64,000 bases of DNA from Plasmodiophora brassicae (GCA_036867785.1 CP145417.1:868001-932000), one strand, 5' to 3'. Shown: positions 54,406 to 64,000, counted from the first letter of the stretch. Notes: generated by a model from the sequence alone, not told the origin. Made by a program: numbers and translations.

Positions 54406-55486
54406 CGGCCACCTGATGTCTTCATGTGGCCTTCTGACGATGAACGCAGATGGGCGCCCTTCGACAGCGCCTTGGTCAACTGGAGAGCACCGTCGCCAGC
54501 TTCACGCCGGCATCTAGGCCGTCGCCACCTCCGTTCGCGCGCCTGCGCAGAACAGGGCCCGGTCGCCAGCACCTGACCAGGCATTCACACAGGACGGGCC
54601 CTGGAGCGCCGTCGCCGCCTGCGCCGCCGTTAACGGTCCCTGACGATGGCAAACTGGACGAGGGCGACGCCACCGCCGGCGAGGCGCCAGTGGACCTGAG
54701 CGTGACGACGACGGCCGTCGCCGAACCCGGTAACGAACCGTGTGCCGTTCTGACTGGCAGTTCTGACACGTTGGAAGGTAATGTCCCCCTCCCGCCGATT
54801 CCCCGCGCATCGATGGCCACTCCATCCAGGTTGTTGGCCAGCAACCGGCGTCGATGCCGCCGCAGCAGGCGGCCCGTCCCGAACAGGATGGCTCTGCGAG
54901 CGCTGGCGACGATCCAGTATGTGCGACCGAGACGCTGTGCTCGCTCGACGTCGCTGACGGTGTCGTTCTCTCTGGTTTAGGACAGCGTGCACTTGGACGA
55001 CAGCCCCAACCTGCTGGATTGTGCTGATGGGGAAATGAAGGAACCCGCGGTGGGTTGCAGATTGGAGCAGATGCAGTCGGTCTCTCGTTCATCAACACCG
55101 CCACCACCACCACCACAACTACCACCACCACATGCTCCTCCAATCGCCCGTCCTCGCCGCCACTACCACCCGCGCGCCCAATGGGGAAGTCGGCTGCGCC
55201 GGTGCAGCCGGTTCCTCCACCAGCACCACCGCCGCCGCGATCACCACCACCTGCTCCCTCCTACAATCGACACGTGCACCAACGACTGGTACATGAGCAA
55301 CTACCCCGTCCAGTGAGGCTGTTGGCGGCCATCGGTGAGGCGCGCTGCCGTCTGCGATCGGTGAAGCGAGTTGCGCAGCCAACACCCTTCAACGAACTGA
55401 AGGCGGCCCTGGAATGCCAACGTATCCTGTTAGGAATCAGTGCGCCAGAGGATGTCAGCGACGATGCCGACATGGGCTGGCAGTAG
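54247..55486 (+). pseudogene. VCA-type actin nucleation-promoting factor, copy B2 (probably frameshifted)
   Basis: Same three-exon plan as copies A1 and B1: MGNTQAAP start, coiled-coil MGALRQRLGQLESTVASF, proline runs, and the C-terminal VCA-like part LLAAIGEARCRLRSVKR, NELKAALECQRILLG, DVSDDADMGW. Within the proline tract (about 55145) the spacing differs by two bases from B1, so the VCA end is out of frame with the N-terminal part unless an extra splice removes it. The acidic tail is also weaker. It may be a decaying paralogue; its 3' end matches the palindrome at 38225-38890. Confidence 0.55.
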
Positions 55487-55741
55487 CAAATGTGTATCCG
55501 TCGTTCAACAACCATAAACAATGCAGTATTGCCCCGCAGATGGCCGTCTTGCCTTGGGCGGCTGAACAGCACAGTTGAGCCTAGCGACGGCAGATATTCG
55601 TCCAATGGCTGTCGACTGATTTCGGATCTGCGGTCGCAACCGGGCCGGGCGATGTCGGGTGACGACATCAGTGTCACTTATAGTACTACCTATGCAGGTC
55701 TCCCTTGTCATCGTTAGTTGGAACAGGCAGATGGCCGGTGT

Positions 55742-55924
55742 TTAGACCAGGTCGTCGAACATCCTGTCCGCGAACCTGTCGGATTCGTCTTGGGGATCGA
55801 GATCAATACATTCAGAACCATCGGCGCGTACGGCGGCGTCGATCACTGCCAGGACATCGTCGAAGGTGAGAGGACGACCGCCTGCCTTGGATGGGATCCG
55901 GCGTACTCTGGGCGTTTCAGCCAA
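55742..55924 (-). CDS. small ORF conserved in both unit copies (copy B)
   Basis: Mirror of 37783-37965: 60 codons, core GGRPLTFDDVLAVIDAAV, end MFDDLV. The same putative 48 bp intron and acceptor precede it. Probably the 3' exon of a short gene that shares an upstream region with VCA gene B1. Function unknown. Confidence 0.35.
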   Translation of the reverse strand: MAETPRVRRIPSKAGGRPLTFDDVLAVIDAAVRADGSECIDLDPQDESDRFADRMFDDLV

Positions 55925-56274
55925 CCATGAACAGGGCCTGCGACCGCAAACCGCTCATCGCCTTGATGGGCAACAACCGGCCAACGCTGACGCTGGCGTC
56001 CAGGGTCCCGACAATGCCCCGGCCGAGGCGCCGATTCCGCTGACCTGTACAACGCTGCTACCGAATCGGGCCGACCCTCTACATATCGTATCCCTAACGT
56101 TCTGGGATATTCGTCACGCGGTCGACTGGTCTAACCATCGTCCGATCCCCGTTGGGCGCGTAACGTGGACCCAGTCGGCCAGTGACGCGTGCCTTACTGC
56201 TCATAGTGCTACCTGGACGTTTGGGTACCACCCGGCGTCGTCGCGTGATCCGACCAGGTCGTTGCCGCGCGGCA

Positions 56275-57503
56275 ATGGGCAACATGCACGCGTCCCCTGC
56301 GATAGGAAACCGGGAGAGCACGCCGCGCCGGAAGGCGTCCCGGTTCCGGAACGTCATGGCACGAATGGGCGCCTGCCTGTCTCCGCCTGAACTCCTCGAT
56401 GCGGCCACCGTCACAAGCGAGGTCCAGGCTTCTCGGCCGCCTGATGTCTTCATGTGGCCTTCTGACTCTTAACGCAGATGGAGGCCCTTCGACAGCGCAT
56501 TGGTCAACTGGAGAGCACCGTCGACAGTCTCACGCGCGCGTCGATGCCGTCGCCACCTCCGTACGCGCGCCTGCACAGAGCAGGGCCCGGTCGCCAGCAC
56601 CTGACCAGGCATTCACACAGGACGGCCCCTGGAGCGCCGTCGCCGCCTGCGCCGCCGTTAACGGTCCCTGACGATGGCAAACTGGACGAGGGCGACGCCA
56701 CCGCAGGCAAGGCGCCAGTGGACCTGAGCGTGACGACGACGGCCGTCGCCGAACCCGGTAACGAACCGTGTGCCGTCCCGAGCGGCAGTACTGACACGTT
56801 GGCAGATGATGTCGCCCCCGCCGATTCCTCGCGCATCGATGGCCACTCCATCCAGGTCGTTGGCCAGCAACCGGCGTCGATGCTGCCACAGCAGCCGGCC
56901 CGCCCCAAACAGAATGGCTCTGCGAGTGCCGGCGACGATCCTGTATGTGCGACCGGGGCGCTTTGCTCGCTCGACGTCACTGACGCGTCGTTCTCTCTGC
57001 GTTAGGCCAACGTGCTCTTGGATGACAGCTCCGACCTGCTGGATGGTGCTGATGGGGAAACGCAGGAACCCGCGGTGGGTTGGCGATTGGAGTCGGTGCA
57101 GTCGGTCCCTGCACCACCGTCACCACCACCACCACCACCACCACCACCACCATCTGCTCCTGTCGCTTCATCTGTGCCGCCACTACCACCCGTGTGCCCA
57201 ATGGGGAAGTCGGCTGCGCCGGTGCAGCCGGTTCCTCCACCGCCACCACCTCCACCACCACCACCACCTGCTCCCTCGACCAATCCGCACGAGGGCCAAC
57301 GACGTCAGGTACTCGGGCAACCGGCCCGGCCAGATAACCTGGCGGCGGCGATCCACCAAGCGCGCTCTCGTCTGCGTTCGGTGCGGCAAGATGCCAAGCC
57401 TTCACCCAGCGACGAACTGAAGGCGGCGCTGGAGTTGCGACGATTCCGTTTAGGCTGTGCGGCGGAGGACGTCAACGACGATGACGACGTGGAATGGCAA
57501 TAG
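56275..57503 (+). CDS. VCA-type actin nucleation-promoting factor, copy B1
   Basis: About 370 residues in three exons: exon 1 MGNMHASP...ATVTSE; a 56 bp intron ending ...ACGCAG; MEALRQRIGQLESTVDSL with a Ser/Pro/Ala-rich middle to SASAGDD; a 63 bp intron (GTATGTGC...GCGTTAG); then ANVLLDDSSDLLDGADGE, two polyproline blocks and the VCA-like end (NLAAAIHQARSRLRSV, DELKAALELRRFRLG, DDDDVEW). The frame is open throughout, unlike B2. Start Met-Gly-Asn suggests N-myristoylation, hence membrane-anchored Arp2/3 activation (inference). Confidence 0.62.
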
Positions 57504-58019
57504 CAATGTGTATCCATCCATATAACATTGCAGTCTTGCTCCGAGGATGGCCGTCTTGCTTCGGGCAGCCGAACAGCACACTTGAGCCGAGCGATGGCAG
57601 ATATTCCCCCAATCGCTGTCGACCGATTCCCAGATCTGCGGTCACAACGGGGCCGGGCGATGTCGGCGGCTTGGCTTAGGCACATCGTCGGGCACCCATT
57701 GCGCCCGGCCACCGATCGAGATCTTGACCTGATCATAATGGGCTTCAGTTCATCGTCGCCATAATTTTGATGGCCCCTACCACCACGTCATGCTCCAGTT
57801 CGCATCGTCGCTTTGGACTGTCATACTGCTATTGCCGGTGGCGACGCTGCATTTGAAGGCCAGGTCCGCCTCTTGGCCACGACGTTAACATATGTACTGT
57901 TCATTTGTTTCTAATCCATCACAGCACGAGCGTAATTGGGATATTTTCTGGATCTGATCGCGGTTCGTCATTTCGTCCAGTCTGATGAGCGGCAGTATCC
58001 AAACGAGGATATCTTCACC
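57504..58019. other. spacer between VCA gene B1 and GH5-like gene
   Basis: About 515 bases, matched in copy A at about 35720-36215. It holds a decayed repeat of the post-VCA spacer also seen at 37990-38217 and 55490-55717 (GCAGTATTGC, GATGGCCGTCTTGC, GAGCCGAGCGATGGCAGATAT type words). So this spacer itself recurs after each VCA gene. Confidence 0.5.
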
Positions 58020-59560
58020 ATGTCGTCCAGTCCTGTGATCGGCGTGTTCCTGGCGCTGACAGGGGTGGTCGCATCCACATCGGCGGATGCGAACTGGTCG
58101 GGGACGAACTCCTACTTCATCTACAGCATCCCGAATCCAGATCGTGGCACAATGCTCGATGCAATCGCCGGCGCCGGCTATAAGGTCATTCGAGTCTTCA
58201 TCACATCGACCGGAGCGCGCTCCAAGGGCACGAACTCCACCGGCGTCCACGACCTGGAACCAGGGACCGTTGGCGTCTATTACGACAGCATTCTGACGCA
58301 GATCGACCAGCTCATGGTCGACTGCATTCAGCGACGACTGAAGCTCATCATCGCGATGCACGACAGGTACATGCTCGGGTGGTCTGGCTCCGACGCCTAC
58401 GTCTACAAGTATCATCTGCCAACGGGTTCTCGCCCATGTATATATACGTATGCATGCGCGACGCGAGCTGACGGTGTCCCTGTGTGTCAGGATCCCACAA
58501 CAATGCGACAGCGTTCTATTTCGACTCGCGAGCCCAATCCGACTTCGACCGTCGCCTGCTGCATATTCTGAACCACCAGAACGCTCTGCTCGGTAACCGA
58601 TCCTGGTCGGCCCTGTCCGAGGCCGTGTTCGCGTTCGAACCCGAGAACGAATCCCAGGGGTATCTGTCTGTCCCGAACCCGTCCTGGCTTTGCGATCGTG
58701 CCGCTGTCATCCGCCAGGCGCTGGGCCCAGGAAACCCGATTCTCGTGTCAACCGGGGGAGGGGTGGCATTCTCTGACTCGAACTCCAAGTCGTACTTCCA
58801 GTGCCCCTCTATTGACATCGTGGCCGTCCACGATTACACGCGGCAAACAGCATCTGGGTTGAACCAGTCGCTGGCACTGGCGAGGCAGTACGGGAAGAGG
58901 ATCATCCTGGAGGAATTCGGTGCCACCGGTACGAACAAGGCGACCAGCCTAGGCACGCAATCGTCGGCGGCAATGTCCCTCGGGATCCCCTGGATCGTCT
59001 GGGAATCGTTGAACCCAGGCGCCGGGGCCGCTGATTACGAGTTTTGGACGAATGAGCCTGGCTGGCAAACGCTATCCACCAATGCAATCAAGTCGTTGAC
59101 GCTGAATTCGTCGTTCACATGGCCGGAGCTGTATTCCGGCCATGCATCCACGACGCCTGCGAACCGCCGGGTCCAACCCACAACGGCACGACAGAAGAGG
59201 ACGACCACGAAGGTGCACAGGATGACCACGAAGGTGCAAAAGATGACCACGAAGGTGCACAGGATGACCACGAAGGTGCACAGGATGACCACGAAGGTGC
59301 AAATGATGACCACGAAGGTGCACAGGATGACCACGAAGGTGCACAGGATGACCACGAAGGTGCAAAAGATGACCACGAAGGCGCAAAGGATGACGTCGAA
59401 GGTGCACAGGATGACCACGAAAAGGATGACCACGAAGGTGCACAGGATGACCACGAAGGTGCAAAGGATGACCACGCCGGAAGACAACCTGCGAGGCAAG
59501 CTGATGACAACAACGGTGCAGAATAGGAACGTGAGTACCCCTGCTATAGTCGTTTGTTAG
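58020..59560 (+). CDS. secreted GH5-like glycosidase with C-terminal repeat tail
   Basis: Two exons with one about 65 bp intron (between HLPTG and SHNNATAF), about 490 residues. The signal peptide is MSSSPVIGVFLALTGVVAS. The barrel shows NWSGTNSYFIYSI, AGAGYKVIRVF, LKLIIAMHDRYMLGWSG, the likely acid/base Glu in FAFEPENES, and the likely nucleophile in RIILEEFGATG; the final strand is GIPWIVWESLNPG. This layout fits GH5 (mannanase/cellulase-like), but the exact substrate is not readable. The tail (59200-59480) is about 13 units of 21 bases encoding MTTKVHR/MTTKVQK, basic and Thr-rich, possibly a wall-binding or stalk region. Confidence 0.75.
59200..59485 (+). repeat. 21-base coding tandem repeat
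   Basis: About 13 near-identical units of GATGACCACGAAGGTGCACA(G), all in frame with the GH5-like gene (7 residues each), with one shortened unit near 59420. The complementary strand and other frames are open too, because the unit has no stop in any of them. Confidence 0.9.
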
Positions 59561-59719
59561 CAATGTGGGTGCTCATCAGAAGCTTTGTAGACGTCGAAGA
59601 ACGGCAGCCGACCCCAAGTGGCATTCTCGCGGATAGCATATTCGTCGACGTATCGAGTCCCGCCCAGCATTTCCCATCGACAAAGACAGCCGCCAGGGAC
59701 GACTAGCGCCAAGGTTACC

Positions 59720-60500
59720 TCACGGTTGTTGTTGATTGATTAGCTGTTGACTGACCGCTATATATCGTAAGACGATGCAGCGTCTGCCGATCACGATATC
59801 GCTCTTGCGACCTCGCACATCGAACCTACGAAACCCTGCGGCAAACGTTGCCTCAGGCAGCCGAACAGCGCACCATACCATCACAGACAAGCAGGCGTAC
59901 ACAAGTAGGCGCGAACAGGGAAGAACGGCGAGAAGCAGCACCAATCCGAAAGCCAGCAATCGTCGGGGAAAGCGTCCGTCTTCCCACCAAACTACCGTCA
60001 AGAACGATTTGGCAGCAGAGATCGGGGTTCGTGTCTCATCTGCTTCAGTGAGTTCGCCGGGTCCTGTTCAAATTTCGTGGCCGCTAACACACCTTGCAGA
60101 GGCGACCAATATTGCGAACGTCTAATGCTGGGCGACCGCTTTTCAAAATCCAGGTCCGTTCGACGAGTCGGAAGGTGGACCAGAACCAGTCGAGTGGTCC
60201 CGAGGCCAGAATATCGTGGAGCGTAATGACCAACAACGCCATCTCCTGGGCGTCTACGAATGTGAAGGTTTTGACCGCCGGCGCCACTGTGTCCACGATC
60301 GCAATCGTTGTCGTGCTCTGGCTCCGCCGCAGCCGACTTCGTCGTCGCGCCAATGAGAACGTGGCGTTCCTGCAAAGTATCTTCACAAATGAGTACGACC
60401 GCGGTGTTGGCCTCTGAAATGTGCAGAGGTGGGCACCAGGACCTGAGAAGTTCGTCAGTGATCGGCACCCTTCTCCGGATGTTGATTTGGTAAATAATCG
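59720..60500 (-). CDS. unknown membrane protein, several exons
   Basis: Pieces that splice plausibly: MATTIIYQINIRRRVPITDE..., then LHDILASGPLDWFWSTFRL and VERTWILKSGRPALDVRN, then (after a roughly 66 bp intron) TVVWWEDGRFPRRLLAFG, VLLLAVLPCSRLLVYACLSV, and a basic tail ending LINQQQP. There is one strong membrane segment. No family recognised. The 3' half is also present, broken, in copy A. Exon joins are tentative and the start is uncertain. Confidence 0.4.
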
Positions 60501-60509
60501 TCGTCGCCA

Positions 60510-61018
60510 TTATTCTGGAGCAGGTATATAACATGTCAGATGGTTTGCCCCGATCAAGTGCAGGAGGCCTTTCGGCGGTTGAATTAGGGCGCGTTCCACC
60601 CTGAGCGTCCCTTCCGTGTCGATATGGAGCTCACGTTGCCTTGCCCGCCGCCGTTCTCGTAGGGCAACCGGGTAGAGCGTATGCCATGTCTGCGTCGTGC
60701 TGCGACCATCCGGGTCCTCTGCTTGCAAGCCTAACAGCAATGCGTTCCGGGTGCGATTGACAGCCGCCTCAGGCAGGCCGACCCGGATGGCGTTGTTTGT
60801 ATACCCGTTCCGGTGGTCGGTGTCCGGATAGAAACGGCAGGCGCCACTGCTGTGATTCCTGCGCTCCAGAGCGGATTCGTGTCGATCCGCACTGCCGGCC
60901 ACATTTGCAATGGACGTCGGTGTACATGCGGGATCCATTCCGACGACCCGGTACTGCCATCAACGACGATTACTATACCATTGTATACCAACGTTGGTTG
61001 ATACCCATGCCCTTCCAT
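60510..61018 (-). CDS. possible unknown protein
   Basis: Overlapping open frames on the minus strand, one starting MEGHGYQPTLVYNGIVIVVD at 61018 and one ending HLIGANHLTCYIPAPE at 60510, could be two exons of one gene. The second contains a credible stretch (TLYPVALRERRRARQREL, DTEGTLRVERALIQPPKG). No splice pair stands out and no family is recognised. Confidence 0.3.
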
Positions 61019-61438
61019 GGGCGTGTCACTCAGGTCACGGGCGCAACGACAGCGGCCCCATTGTCAGCACGCCGGGTCGCTGCCTGATTTAGCCATGTGC
61101 CGCACGCGTCCATCGACTCCACATGCGGAATTTAGTCAAATGTTCGGCCAGAGTATGCAGTGCTGGACGAGCAGTCGTCATTCCGCACAATGAATGCTTT
61201 GCTGAATCATCACAGTTGATGCCTAACCTGCCCCGTGAGGCACCGACAACAACATCAGCGATGCAACAAACGTTTACTTTGGAACAAGACGATGGCGCGC
61301 CGACTCATGAGGAAAGCCCAGCCCGTTGATGACACTTCGTCATGATTTGGGTGAGAGCAACGGCATCGATTGAGAGAAATAGGAGGTATCGACCCTGTAG
61401 GTAATCCTGCACGACTGTGACATTTCCGATGGCATTTG
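61019..61438. other. intergenic, nothing recognised
   Basis: About 420 bases with only short frames. It lies between the 5' side of the doubtful gene at 60510-61018 and the stop codon of the DUF676 lipase. Confidence 0.4.
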
Positions 61439-62503
61439 TCATGACGAGGCATGGGCAAGGTCGAACACGCGGTTGACAATGTCGTCAACAACGACGGACC
61501 CATGGCGTTCGTTGAAGAACTTGGACTTGACAATGACGTCGACATGGGCGAACACTGGCCGGCTTGGCAATATCGCATAACGCTCCCAGTCCAGGGCGTC
61601 CAGCCTCCCCATCATCAGCTCCTCTAGGGGCGTATGCACCGTCTGTGAGCCGCCCTCGTCCATCTCCGCGGTCTCGGCGTCGTCACGAATAACACGTGGT
61701 GATTCGCCCAGGAGCAACTTGCTCAACGACACAGGGAACTGCGCCTTGAACGGGTTCGTCCGCCGGATCACCGACGTCTCGTAACCGACCGTCGGATCGT
61801 ATCGTATTGCGCCGTACGCGATCCGATGCCGAAACAAACGCAACGCGTTGATGAACGCGTCGTCCGTCATGCGAACGATCAACGGCACTGTCGAATCATC
61901 GCCGTCCTTCAGCATCAGCTCCTCGCCAGTCTGCTTGATGAAAAACCGGGTGCCGTGCATGAAGACATCGTCCACAATGGCGGTCAGTGGATGCGGTGCG
62001 AAGGATCGTGCCCTTCGTGCATGCTCCAGGGAACCCAGGTGCGGCGTTGCTATCGATAGGTAGATGACCGGTTGCACGCGAACGGGAATCGTGCCGTTGT
62101 CATGCAGCAGTCGAATAACGTACCGCGCGATGAGCCCGCCTAACGAGTGCCCGATGAACGAAATGTGCGTCGCATGGTGTTTCTGGCATTCATCGACAAT
62201 CCAGGGCGCCAGTCGCTCGGCGGCGCCCTGTATGCCGTGCCGCGTCAGGCCATGGTTCACGGTCGGCACCAGAACAACAGCGCTTATCCCGGTGGCATCG
62301 CGAAACCGCTCGCGCAGTCGCGTCGCCATGTAGGCGAAGTCGTCGGCCAGCCCGTGGAGGCCATGGACCATCACGACGGCATGCACGGCGCGCGTCGGCG
62401 GCATCCTCGCCGGCCCTGCAGTGACCGGTGGCGGCCCGCTTACATTAATCGTTCGACGCCGGCGCAGTTCCGTAGTTTTGCGCGACTGCAGCTGCTCGCG
62501 CAC
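61439..62503 (-). CDS. DUF676-type lipase / serine esterase
   Basis: 354 residues, single exon. Alpha/beta hydrolase: AVVMVHGLHGLADDFAYMA, VLVPTVNHGLTRHGIQGAAE, nucleophile elbow ISFIGHSLGGLIARYVIRLL, then YLSIATPHLGSL and a C-terminal VFAHVDVIVKS that probably brings the catalytic His region. This is the DUF676 family (yeast Lpl1 and relatives, plant and fungal lipases). The N-terminal 40 residues are basic and Pro-rich, without an obvious signal. The start could also be at MPPTRAVHAV. Confidence 0.85.
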   Translation of the reverse strand: MREQLQSRKTTELRRRRTINVSGPPPVTAGPARMPPTRAVHAVVMVHGLHGLADDFAYMATRLRERFRDATGISAVVLVPTVNHGLTRHGIQGAAERLAPWIVDECQKHHATHISFIGHSLGGLIARYVIRLLHDNGTIPVRVQPVIYLSIATPHLGSLEHARRARSFAPHPLTAIVDDVFMHGTRFFIKQTGEELMLKDGDDSTVPLIVRMTDDAFINALRLFRHRIAYGAIRYDPTVGYETSVIRRTNPFKAQFPVSLSKLLLGESPRVIRDDAETAEMDEGGSQTVHTPLEELMMGRLDALDWERYAILPSRPVFAHVDVIVKSKFFNERHGSVVVDDIVNRVFDLAHASS

Positions 62504-62582
62504 TTACCTAAAGATAAGTACCCAGCACGTGCACGCTACGAGTACGCGACGCGCGGCGACCAGGATCCCAAGCCGTTTACTT

Positions 62583-63107
62583 CTACCCTGTGTGGTGGGC
62601 GGCCTCAGCGGGTACGCCTGCCAGGTTGCTGTGTTCCATCATCAGTGCAGTCATGTCGATGAACAGCTCGCCGTCTATGGTTTGAGCGCGCTGGGCATCG
62701 AGACGGGCACGCTCGGCGAGGAGATTGGCCACGCTGACGTGTGCCTGGGCAGCTCTGAGAATCAGCTCGGCAACCTCGTCGTTACGTCGAGCAGCGTCGG
62801 CGTGTAGCTGTGCACACATCTCTTCGCCCTGACCAACGTAGTCTGCCATAAGGATGCGTAGGCCTCTCAGGTGGACATTTCCGGCCTTGCGTTGTCGAGC
62901 CTCACGTCGCCGTTGCTTAGCCTCGAGTCTCAGCCGTACAGATTCACGTTTCCGTTCGGCGGCCTCGCGTCGTCGTTCAGCAGCAGCGCATCTCATCTGA
63001 GTAGCGTGCCGTAGTCGTTGAGCAGCCTGACGTCGCAATTCAGCGGCCTGGCGTTTGAGCTGGGCACTATCGCCCGCTGCGAGCGGCTGAACCATGTCGT
63101 CGTCCAC
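62583..63107 (-). CDS. charged coiled-coil protein, unknown
   Basis: 174 residues. Residues 15-80 are an almost pure Arg/Glu/Ala/Lys/Gln helix built from degenerate repeats of the type RREAAERKRE, then a second helical part (LHADAARRNDEVAELIL, LLAERARLDAQRAQ) and a short tail with MTALMMEHSN. One exon. Likely a long coiled coil; no family can be named. Confidence 0.55.
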   Translation of the reverse strand: MDDDMVQPLAAGDSAQLKRQAAELRRQAAQRLRHATQMRCAAAERRREAAERKRESVRLRLEAKQRRREARQRKAGNVHLRGLRILMADYVGQGEEMCAQLHADAARRNDEVAELILRAAQAHVSVANLLAERARLDAQRAQTIDGELFIDMTALMMEHSNLAGVPAEAAHHTG

Positions 63108-63359
63108 GTCGACCTCCCCGATCGGCGGTCAACGTCGGAGGATAGGAATGCGATTTATCTTGGGCGGCGTCGGCGGGCACAACGACGGAATGGTCACCTG
63201 GACGATATTAGGCGCGAGCGCGTGCCAGTCGGTGTGCCCGTCGATACGAGTACTGCCTGTGGGCGTGCCTGGATTATCTCGTCGACTACGATGAACGGAC
63301 GGCTGTCACCGGACCCCATTGGACCACGATGCTCGTCGATCTCTGACGATCTACAGGCA

Positions 63360-63818
63360 ATGTCGTTCGCCGACAAAGCAGCGCCGGCTGCCGATGACCA
63401 CAAGGGCGCCGACGCCTGTGCCATGGAAATCGATTCGGGGGACGGAGCGTCACCGGGCAACGTCTCCGCCAGGGGACGCGTTAAGCGACACATGACCTCA
63501 ACAGTCCAGGCGCGCCCGACGTCGTCGGCCAGCCCCAGAAAACGCCTCGCCAGGACGCGAAGCAAGAGTGTGGCGGATCTCGCGAGCACGCCGCACGCAG
63601 GCGCTCGGCCCACCACGAAGTACCTCGCCAGAACGCGCAGCAAGAGTGTCCCGTCTCTACCTGACAGCGCCGTGCTAACGGGAACGGTGCCGCTGCGACC
63701 CAGCTCTGCTGGCGCCGACCGACGGCCAGACGCGCTGCGAACCTACCGCCTCATGCGCAAGAAAGCGTTCGTCCAGTCGTTCTTTGACCTCATCGACAGG
63801 CTTCGCGAAGAGATGTGA
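63360..63818 (+). CDS. basic repeat protein, unknown
   Basis: From ATG 63360 (MSFADKAAPAADDHKGADA) to the stop at 63818, about 152 residues. The block LARTRSKSV occurs twice (RLARTRSKSVADL and YLARTRSKSVPSL), looking like basic Ser-directed kinase sites. It ends in a helix (RKKAFVQSFFDLIDRLREE). Upstream frames (63108-63359) may hold a 5' exon. No family recognised. Confidence 0.5.
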   Translation: MSFADKAAPAADDHKGADACAMEIDSGDGASPGNVSARGRVKRHMTSTVQARPTSSASPRKRLARTRSKSVADLASTPHAGARPTTKYLARTRSKSVPSLPDSAVLTGTVPLRPSSAGADRRPDALRTYRLMRKKAFVQSFFDLIDRLREEM

Positions 63819-64000
63819 CAGTGGACGATGCGGATTAAGTCGTGCCGACTTTCTGCACCCGCATGCACAGCGCTGTTAACTTGAACGCGTCGTACATTAC
63901 TATGCTGCGGCCTTCTGGCGAGTGTCAACGAGTCTGGTCAATGATCTCGACGCTAACACTGCAACCGCTGCGACACCGACGCCGGCACCAAACAGGGCCA
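63819..64000. other. right edge, nothing recognised
   Basis: Last 180 bases of the window; no supported feature. Confidence 0.4.

Larger units (their letters stand above)
55180..60230 (+). repeat. duplicated unit, copy B
   Basis: Contains, in order, the 3' end of VCA gene B2, the small ORF (minus), VCA gene B1, the GH5-like gene and most of a membrane-protein gene (minus). Copy A holds the same content inverted and permuted. Coding parts look highly similar between copies. The outer limits are estimated from where copy A's two pieces stop matching. Confidence 0.8.

Noticed and set aside
59119-59526. Alternative repeat proteins (DDHEGAQ and CAPSWSS types) from the GH5 tail DNA
   Set aside because: The 21-base repeat is open in several frames; only the MTTKVHR frame continues the signal-peptide-bearing enzyme.
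35395-60230. A single large transposon bounded by inverted copies A and B
   Set aside because: The copies carry host-type spliced genes, no transposase is seen between or within them, the intervening 15 kb holds conserved housekeeping genes, and A is permuted, which terminal inverted repeats would not be.

Overview
This window is nuclear DNA of a small, intron-bearing, GC-rich eukaryote. Most genes carry several short GT-AG introns of about 48-80 bp, often with a CTGAC-like branch site near the acceptor. Intergenic gaps are mostly a few hundred bases and genes lie on both strands. The genes are typically eukaryotic: CFAP52, BBS8, a CFAP20-like protein, DDB1, MCMBP, IWS1, KIFBP, complex I NDUFS6 and Rieske. 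Cilium genes beside a plant-like GT17 and several bacterial-looking genes fit a zoosporic protist. My best guess is a plasmodiophorid (Rhizaria, Plasmodiophora-like), from gene style only.

Layout. 1-860: three consecutive perfect or near-perfect foldbacks, a degenerate GCTACAT repeat field and a tiny Ty3/Gypsy fossil. 0.9-9.1 kb: two membrane-protein genes, CFAP52 and BBS8 facing each other, then three tandem EVE-domain paralogues. 9.3-20.5 kb: a bacterial-like ATP-grasp-type protein, 6-phosphogluconolactonase, Rieske protein, a MORN protein, a four-helix membrane protein, pyruvate kinase and DPH6. 20.5-26 kb is rich in mitochondrial functions: a TRIAP1/Mdm35-like twin CX9C protein, an MTRFR-type release factor, pyrroline-5-carboxylate reductase, KIFBP and NDUFS6. 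26-35.2 kb: DDB1, a CFAP20-like protein, two tandem GT17 glycosyltransferases and MCMBP.

35.4-60.5 kb is the unusual part. It holds two inverted copies (A, about 35.4-40.5 kb; B, about 55.2-60.2 kb) of a roughly 5 kb unit. The unit carries an actin nucleation-promoting (WASP/SCAR VCA-type) gene, a GH5-like secreted glycosidase, a small ORF and a membrane-protein gene. Copy A is circularly permuted relative to B: its breakpoint lies inside the glycosidase gene, and the joined unit ends sit at a palindrome. Further long palindromes lie at 42.1, 43.2 and 54.2 kb. Between the copies are kinase-like palindromic remnants, IWS1 and a DEK_C/HMG-box gene, a tRNA-like gene with an odd anticodon loop, a 2.1 kb intronless bacterial-like gene, a small GPI-type surface protein, a mitochondrial-type asparaginyl-tRNA synthetase and an ERG8-type phosphomevalonate kinase. 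60.5-64 kb: a DUF676-type lipase, a coiled-coil protein and a basic repeat protein.

Exon structures were read by eye from family conservation and splice signals, so internal boundaries are proposals. CDS coordinates give start codon to stop codon including introns.
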